A stretch of DNA of 64,000 bases from contig NZ_CP024307.1 in the NCBI RefSeq assembly GCF_002944405.1, forward strand, positions 3,453,001-3,517,000. Reading direction: 5' to 3'. Origin of the DNA: Sinorhizobium fredii (GTDB taxonomy: Bacteria; Pseudomonadota; Alphaproteobacteria; Rhizobiales; Rhizobiaceae). This document shows positions 58,599 through 64,000 of the stretch, in pieces; the stretch's first letter is position 1; the number at the start of each line of letters is the position of its first letter. A program made the position numbers and the translations under genes. A model generated the notes under the pieces. The model was not told the origin of the DNA. It did not search any database and saw only the letters and a program-made list of their open reading frames with translations.

Positions 58599-61064
58599 AT
58601 GATGAATCGGCTCTCCACCAACGAACTGCCGCAGCCGGCCCTGAGATCCTCCGAACCCGGCCAGCTCGCCGTCGAGATTCTCGAGCGCCTGAAATACCGC
58701 ATCGGCAAGGATCCGAAGGTCGCCAAGCCGCACGACTGGCTGACCGCCGCCATTCTGGTGGCCCGCGACCGGATCACCGACAAGTGGATGGAGTCGACGC
58801 GCAAGACCTATGCCACCGGGGCGAAGCGGGTCTACTACCTTTCCCTCGAATTCCTCATCGGTCGCCTGATGCGCGACGCGATGACCAATATCGGTCTGAT
58901 GGACGAGATGCGTGACGCGCTCGCCTCGCTCGGCGTCGATATCGATGTGGTCGCGCAGCTCGAGCCCGACGCCGCGCTCGGCAATGGCGGCCTCGGGCGC
59001 CTTGCGGCCTGCTTCATGGAATCTATGGCGACGGTCGACGTCCCCGCCTATGGCTACGGCATCCGCTACATGCACGGCCTGTTCCGCCAGCAGATGGCCG
59101 ATGGCTGGCAGGTCGAACTGCCAGAAACCTGGCTGGCGCATGGCAATCCCTGGGAATTCGAACGGCGCGAGAGCTCCTACGAGATCGGCTACGGCGGGAG
59201 CGTCGAAACGGTCAATATCGACGAGGAAGTTCAGCGCTACGTCTGGAAGCCGGCGGAACGGGTGATCGCCACCGCCTTCGACACGCCGGCGGTCGGCTGG
59301 CGGGCGAAGCGCGTCAACACGCTGCGGCTCTGGGCCGCACAGCCGATCGACCCGATCCTGCTCGACGCCTTCAATGCCGGCGACCATATCGGTGCGCTGC
59401 GCGAGAGCAACAAGGCGGAGTCGCTGACCCGCGTGCTCTATCCGGCCGATGCAACGCCCGCCGGCCAGGAATTGCGCCTCCGGCAGGAATATTTCTTCTC
59501 GTCCGCCTCGCTGCAGGACATTCTGCGCCGGCATCTGCAGCAATATCCGGACTTCACGTCGTTGCCGGATGCGGTTGCCATCCAGCTCAACGATACCCAT
59601 CCGGCCGTATCCGTGGCGGAACTGGTGCGGCTCTTGACCGACGTCCACGGGCTTGGCTTCGAAGAGGCCTGGGACATCACCCGGCGGACTTTCGCCTATA
59701 CCAACCACACGCTGCTGCCGGAGGCGCTCGAAAGCTGGCCGGTGCCGCTCTTCGAGCGGCTGCTGCCGCGCCACATGCAGATCGTCTACGCCATCAATGC
59801 GAAGGTCCTCATCGAAGCGCGCCGGCAGAAGCATGCGGCCGACGAGGAGATCCGCTCGATCTCGCTGATCGACGAAACGGGCGAGCGACGGGTACGGATG
59901 GGCAATCTCGCCTTTGTCGGCTCGCACTCCATCAACGGCGTCTCGGCACTGCATACAGAGCTGATGAAGGAAACGGTGTTTGCCAACCTGCACCGCCTTT
60001 ATCCGGACCGCATCAACAACAAGACCAACGGCATCACGCCGCGCCGCTGGTTGATGCAGTGCAATCCCGGCCTTTTCGCGCTGATCCGCGAAGCGATCGG
60101 CGACGAGTTCATGGACAATACCGAAGCGCTGCAGGCGCTCGACGCCTTCGCCGACAAGGCGGATTTCCAGGAGCACTTCGCCGCCGTCAAGCGTGCCAAC
60201 AAGGTTCGGCTGGCGAAGCTGGTCCAGGGAACCCTCGGCATCAGGCTCGACCCTTCGGCGATGTTCGACATCCAGATCAAGCGCATCCATGAGTACAAGC
60301 GGCAATTGCTCAACGTCATCGAGGCCGTGGCGCTCTACGATCAGATCCGCTCGCATCCGGAACTCGATTGGGTGCCGCGCGTCAAGCTGTTCGCCGGTAA
60401 GGCGGCGCCGAGCTACCACCACGCCAAGCTGATCATCAAGCTCGCCAACGATGTCGCCCGCGTCATCAACAACGACCCGGCAGTGCGCGGTCTCCTGAAG
60501 ATCGTCTTCGTCCCCAACTACAACGTCTCACTTGCCGAGGTGATGGTTCCGGCCGCCGATCTCTCCGAGCAGATCTCGACCGCCGGCATGGAGGCGTCCG
60601 GCACCGGCAACATGAAGTTCGGCCTCAATGGCGCGCTCACCATCGGTACGCTCGACGGCGCCAATGTGGAGATGCGCGACTGGGTCGGCGAGGAGAACAT
60701 CAAGATCTTCGGCATGACCGCCGATGAAGTGGCGAAGGCAAGGGCCGAGGGGCACAACCCGCGGGCCATCATCGAGGGGTCGCGCGAGCTGTCGCAGGCG
60801 CTCGCGGCAATCGCCTCCGGCGTCTTCTCGCCGGACGACCGCAACCGGTTCGCCGGCCTCGTCGACGGTCTCTACAACCATGACTGGTTCATGGTCGCCG
60901 CCGATTTCGAAGCCTACGCAAAGGCTCAGCGCGAAGTCGACCAGCTCTGGACGACCCCGTCCGACTGGTATTCGAAGACGATCCGCAACACGGCGCGCAT
61001 GGGCTGGTTTTCATCCGACCGCACGATCCGGCAATATGCCGGTGAGATCTGGAGAGCTGGATGA
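58599..61064 (+). CDS. glgP: Glycogen/starch/alpha-glucan phosphorylase
   Basis: About 821 residues. It releases glucose 1-phosphate from alpha-1,4-glucan ends. GT35 motifs: YLSLEFLIGRLMRDAM, LGNGGLGRLAACFMES, YGIRYMHGLF, NDTHPAV, NKTNGITPRRWL, FDIQIKRIHEYKRQLLN, KAAPSYHHAKLIIKL and EASGTGNMKFGLNGALTIGTLDGAN, with the PLP lysine in GNMKF (about residue 673). ATG 58599 or 58602 are likely starts; an in-frame TTG at 58587 is also available. It overlaps glgB by the ATGA of 61061-61064: translational coupling. Confidence 0.95.
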   Translation: MMNRLSTNELPQPALRSSEPGQLAVEILERLKYRIGKDPKVAKPHDWLTAAILVARDRITDKWMESTRKTYATGAKRVYYLSLEFLIGRLMRDAMTNIGLMDEMRDALASLGVDIDVVAQLEPDAALGNGGLGRLAACFMESMATVDVPAYGYGIRYMHGLFRQQMADGWQVELPETWLAHGNPWEFERRESSYEIGYGGSVETVNIDEEVQRYVWKPAERVIATAFDTPAVGWRAKRVNTLRLWAAQPIDPILLDAFNAGDHIGALRESNKAESLTRVLYPADATPAGQELRLRQEYFFSSASLQDILRRHLQQYPDFTSLPDAVAIQLNDTHPAVSVAELVRLLTDVHGLGFEEAWDITRRTFAYTNHTLLPEALESWPVPLFERLLPRHMQIVYAINAKVLIEARRQKHAADEEIRSISLIDETGERRVRMGNLAFVGSHSINGVSALHTELMKETVFANLHRLYPDRINNKTNGITPRRWLMQCNPGLFALIREAIGDEFMDNTEALQALDAFADKADFQEHFAAVKRANKVRLAKLVQGTLGIRLDPSAMFDIQIKRIHEYKRQLLNVIEAVALYDQIRSHPELDWVPRVKLFAGKAAPSYHHAKLIIKLANDVARVINNDPAVRGLLKIVFVPNYNVSLAEVMVPAADLSEQISTAGMEASGTGNMKFGLNGALTIGTLDGANVEMRDWVGEENIKIFGMTADEVAKARAEGHNPRAIIEGSRELSQALAAIASGVFSPDDRNRFAGLVDGLYNHDWFMVAADFEAYAKAQREVDQLWTTPSDWYSKTIRNTARMGWFSSDRTIRQYAGEIWRAG

Positions 61065-63271
61065 CCTCACCGCCCGGCAAGGACGAAACGCCAGCTGCGT
61101 CAGGCTTCCTGCCGGCGCAGGAGATCGAGGCAATACTTTCCGGCACCCACAGCGACCCCTTTGCCGTTCTCGGCGTGCATGCATCCGGCAAAAGCTATGT
61201 GGCACGGTGCTTCATCCCCGGCGCAGAAACGGTGGTCGCGGAGACACTCTCCGGCAGCGAAATCGGAGCACTTCACCGGCGAGACGATGCCGGCTTCTTC
61301 GAAGGTCCCGTCTCGCTCCGCAAGGAGCAGCCGGTCCGCTACCGCGCCCGCAACAAGGGCGGCGAATGGATCGTCGTCGATCCATACAGTTTCGGTCCCG
61401 TCCTCGGACCGATGGACGACTATTACATCCGCGAAGGCTCGCACCTCAGGCTCTTTGACAGGATGGGGGCCCATCCGATCTCACATGACGGCGCCGAAGG
61501 CTTCCACTTCGCCGTCTGGGCACCGAATGCCCGGCGCGTGTCGGTCGTCGGCAGCTTCAACGAGTGGGACGGGCGCCGGCACGTCATGCGGCTGCGGACC
61601 GATACCGGCATCTGGGAGATCTTCATCCCCGGCGTGCCGATCGGCGCCCCTTACAAATACGAGATCCTCGGCAAGGACGGCACGCTGCTGCCGCTAAAGG
61701 CGGATCCTTTCGCCCGGCGCTCGGAACTGCGCCCTGATACCGCATCGGTAACGGCAGCCGAGATCGTCCAGGTCTGGGAGGACGAGGCGCATCGGCAGCA
61801 CTGGGAAGAGGTCGATCCGCGCCGCCAGCCGATTGCGATCTATGAGGTCCATGCCAGTTCGTGGCAGCGCCGCGACAATGGCGATATGCTCACCTGGGAC
61901 GAACTGGCAGAGCGGCTCATCCCCTATTGCGCCGACATGGGTTTCACCCATATCGAATTCCTGCCGATCTCCGAGTTTCCCTACGACCCGTCCTGGGGTT
62001 ACCAGACCACCGGGCTTTTTTCACCGACCGCCCGCTTCGGCGAGCCGGAGGGCTTTGCCCGTTTCGTCAATGGCTGCCACAAGGTCGGCATCGGTGTCAT
62101 CCTCGACTGGGTGCCGGCACATTTTCCGACCGACGAGCATGGCCTGCGCTGGTTCGACGGCACGGCGCTCTACGAGCACGAGGATCCGCGCCAGGGCTTC
62201 CACCCCGACTGGAACACGGCGATCTACAATTTCGGCCGCGAGGAGGTCGCCGCCTATCTCATCAACAACGCCCTCTACTGGGCCGAGAAGTTCCATGTCG
62301 ACGGCCTGCGCGTCGATGCGGTCGCCTCGATGCTCTATCTCGACTATTCGCGCAAGCATGGCGAATGGGTGCCGAACGAGTATGGCGGCAATGAAAATCT
62401 CGAGGCGGTCCGCTTTCTGCAGACGATGAACTCCCGTCTCTACGGCATTCATCAGGGCGTGATGACGATCGCCGAGGAGTCGACCTCCTGGCCGAAAGTC
62501 TCCCATCCTGTCCACACCGGCGGGCTCGGCTTCGGCTTCAAGTGGAACATGGGCTTCATGCACGACACGCTTCAATATCTGTCGCGCGAGCCGGTGCACC
62601 GCAAGTTCCACCACAACGACATGACCTTCGGGCTGCTCTACGCCTTCAGCGAGAATTTCGTCCTGCCGCTGTCGCATGACGAGGTCGTGCACGGCAAGGG
62701 ATCGCTGATCGCCAAGATGGCCGGCGACGATTGGCAGAAGTTCGCCAATCTCAGGGCCTATTACGGTTTCATGTGGGGCTATCCGGGCAAGAAGCTGCTG
62801 TTCATGGGGCAGGAATTCGCGCAATGGCGCGAATGGTCGGAAGAGCGCCAGCTCGACTGGAACCTGCTTGAATACCACCTGCACGAAGGCATGCGGCGGC
62901 TGGTCCGCGACTTGAACGGCACCTATCGTGCGAAGCCGGCGCTGCATGCGCGCGACTGCGAGGGCGAGGGTTTCGAGTGGCTGATTGCCGACGACCGGGG
63001 CAATTCGGTCTTCGCCTGGCTGAGAAAAGCACCGGGCGAGAAGCTGGTCGCCGTCGTCACCAATTTCACCCCCGTCTATCGCGAGGGCTATGACGTGCCG
63101 CTGCCGGTGGCAGGACGCTGGAAGGAAATCCTCAACACCGACGCAGAGATCTACGGAGGAAGCGGCAAGGGCAACGGTGGCGCCGTTCTCGCGGAAAAGA
63201 AATCGAACGGCAGGACGATGGCCACCATCACGCTGCCGCCCTTGGCGACACTGATGCTGGAGCAGGATTGA
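61061..63271 (+). CDS. glgB: 1,4-alpha-glucan branching enzyme
   Basis: 736 residues, GH13. An N-terminal extension (about residues 30-125) precedes a CBM48 domain (DDYYIREGSHLRLFDRMGAHPI...FAVWAPNARRVSVVGSFNEWDGRRHVM). Catalytic residues: Asp419 (GLRVDAVASMLYLDY) and Glu472 (IAEESTSWPKV), with LPLSHDEVVHGKGSLIAKMAGDDWQ carrying the third carboxylate. It creates alpha-1,6 branches. The ATG overlaps the glgP stop and glgC follows 114 nt later, so the three are one operon. Confidence 0.95.
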   Translation: MTSPPGKDETPAASGFLPAQEIEAILSGTHSDPFAVLGVHASGKSYVARCFIPGAETVVAETLSGSEIGALHRRDDAGFFEGPVSLRKEQPVRYRARNKGGEWIVVDPYSFGPVLGPMDDYYIREGSHLRLFDRMGAHPISHDGAEGFHFAVWAPNARRVSVVGSFNEWDGRRHVMRLRTDTGIWEIFIPGVPIGAPYKYEILGKDGTLLPLKADPFARRSELRPDTASVTAAEIVQVWEDEAHRQHWEEVDPRRQPIAIYEVHASSWQRRDNGDMLTWDELAERLIPYCADMGFTHIEFLPISEFPYDPSWGYQTTGLFSPTARFGEPEGFARFVNGCHKVGIGVILDWVPAHFPTDEHGLRWFDGTALYEHEDPRQGFHPDWNTAIYNFGREEVAAYLINNALYWAEKFHVDGLRVDAVASMLYLDYSRKHGEWVPNEYGGNENLEAVRFLQTMNSRLYGIHQGVMTIAEESTSWPKVSHPVHTGGLGFGFKWNMGFMHDTLQYLSREPVHRKFHHNDMTFGLLYAFSENFVLPLSHDEVVHGKGSLIAKMAGDDWQKFANLRAYYGFMWGYPGKKLLFMGQEFAQWREWSEERQLDWNLLEYHLHEGMRRLVRDLNGTYRAKPALHARDCEGEGFEWLIADDRGNSVFAWLRKAPGEKLVAVVTNFTPVYREGYDVPLPVAGRWKEILNTDAEIYGGSGKGNGGAVLAEKKSNGRTMATITLPPLATLMLEQD

Positions 63272-63385
63272 GGAATGGGTCTCGTCGGCACCGCCGGCGG
63301 ACGGATAGAAAGAAATCATGGGGCCCGCGAGGCGTCGCAGAATGCCGCCGGGCGGTCCTCGAAGAACTGATCTTGGGGAGGACAA

Positions 63386-64000
63386 ATGGTGGAAAAGCGT
63401 ACTCAACCCCTGGCCCGTGATGCCATGGCCTATGTTCTCGCCGGCGGCCGCGGCAGCCGACTGAAGGAACTAACCGACCGGCGCGCCAAGCCTGCCGTTT
63501 ATTTCGGCGGCAAGGCGCGCATCATCGATTTCGCGCTTTCCAACGCGCTGAATTCCGGTATCCGCCGCATCGGCGTGGCGACGCAGTACAAGGCCCACTC
63601 GCTGATCCGGCACCTGCAGCGCGGCTGGAACTTCTTCCGCCCCGAGCGCAACGAGAGCTTCGACATCCTGCCGGCCAGCCAGCGCGTCTCGGAGACGCAA
63701 TGGTATGAAGGCACCGCCGACGCGGTCTTCCAGAACATCGACATCATCGAGGATCACGGCGTCGAGTACATGGTCATCCTCGCCGGCGACCACATCTACA
63801 AGATGGACTACGAGTTGATGCTGCAGCAGCACGTCGATTCCGGCGCCGATGTGACGATCGGCTGCCTCGAAGTGCCGCGCATGGAGGCGACAGGTTTCGG
63901 CGTCATGCATGTGGATGACAAGGACCGGATCATCGCCTTCGTCGAGAAGCCGGCCGATCCGCCCGGCATTCCGGGCAACCCGGAGATGGCGCTCGCCTCC
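63386..64000 (+). CDS. glgC: Glucose-1-phosphate adenylyltransferase, N-terminal part (cut by window end)
   Basis: 205 residues visible: [71 protein letters not shown], the nucleotidyltransferase G-rich motif and Arg/Lys-rich effector region of Glg[21 protein letters not shown] and [21 protein letters not shown] follow. It makes ADP-glucose, the committed step of glycogen synthesis, and is allosterically regulated in this family. GGAG before ATG 63386. The 3' end lies beyond the window, presumably with glgA. Confidence 0.96.
   Translation, partial: MVEKRTQPLARDAMAYVLAGGRGSRLKELTDRRAKPAVYFGGKARIIDFALSNALNSGIRRIGVATQYKAHSLIRHLQRGWNFFRPERNESFDILPASQRVSETQWYEGTADAVFQNIDIIEDHGVEYMVILAGDHIYKMDYELMLQQHVDSGADVTIGCLEVPRMEATGFGVMHVDDKDRIIAFVEKPADPPGIPGNPEMALAS

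Noticed and set aside
58494..60422. Minus-strand open frame opposite glgP
   Set aside because: Shadow frame; no ribosome site or recognisable motifs, and it runs through conserved glgP codons.

Overview
The window is high-GC alphaproteobacterial chromosomal DNA, almost certainly from Sinorhizobium/Ensifer. The evidence is the gene content and order (homospermidine synthase, omp10, hemH, gltBD, hisN, cpdR, tRNA-Val, ilvD, glgPBC), typical rhizobial families (DUF982, BBP2_2 porin-like, DUF459), rhizobial palindromic intergenic repeats, and RpoH promoters of the CTTGAA-N17-CCANNT type. No replication, conjugation, phage, integrase or CRISPR signature was seen.

Layout. 0-4.2 kb: end of homospermidine synthase, an Omp10-type lipoprotein, a periplasmic 5'-nucleotidase with a C-terminal LysM domain, and hemH. 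4.3-8.2 kb: three consecutive decaying genes (glutaminase, MFS exporter, Tat-signal amidohydrolase). 8.3-17.3 kb: a diguanylate cyclase with LytS-type 5TM sensor and PAS domains, an SPFH/NfeD pair, an outer-membrane beta-barrel protein, galU, a MltB-type transglycosylase and a DUF459 SGNH protein. 17.5-23.8 kb: gltD and gltB, with a long leader holding a perfect palindrome. 24.4-30.4 kb: threonine aldolase, a small heat-shock gene with an RpoH promoter and a ROSE RNA thermometer, an alpha/beta hydrolase, hisN, an N-formylglutamate amidohydrolase, cpdR and tRNA-Val(GAC), with two unannotated structured RNA candidates on the plus strand.

30.4-37.2 kb, immediately after tRNA-Val, looks like a heat-shock island in partial decay: remnants of an ABC-2 transporter and a DegP protease, then groEL-groES with both a CIRCE operator and an RpoH promoter, two Hsp20 genes led by an RpoH promoter and a second ROSE hairpin, a broken NDUFA4/ETC complex I-like gene and a DUF982 gene. 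Two nearly identical terminator-ended repeats at 37.4 and 37.8 kb look like duplicated small RNAs. A thiol peroxidase-like gene and a large zinc-ribbon/adenylate cyclase/AAA/TPR protein lie between this and ilvD.

44-50 kb is a metabolic and regulatory neighbourhood: nucleoside deoxyribosyltransferase, GFA protein, two MarR regulators with recognisable operators, DUF1579 and VOC proteins, and a LysR/aldo-keto reductase pair. 50-57 kb holds a transglutaminase-DUF2126 gene, a circularly permuted ATP-grasp/alpha-E fusion and a second transglutaminase-like gene: a conserved but functionally unresolved predicted peptide-ligation system, and the best candidate here for new biochemistry. The window ends with an orphan TadG-like vWA protein and the glycogen operon glgP-glgB-glgC, cut by the window edge.
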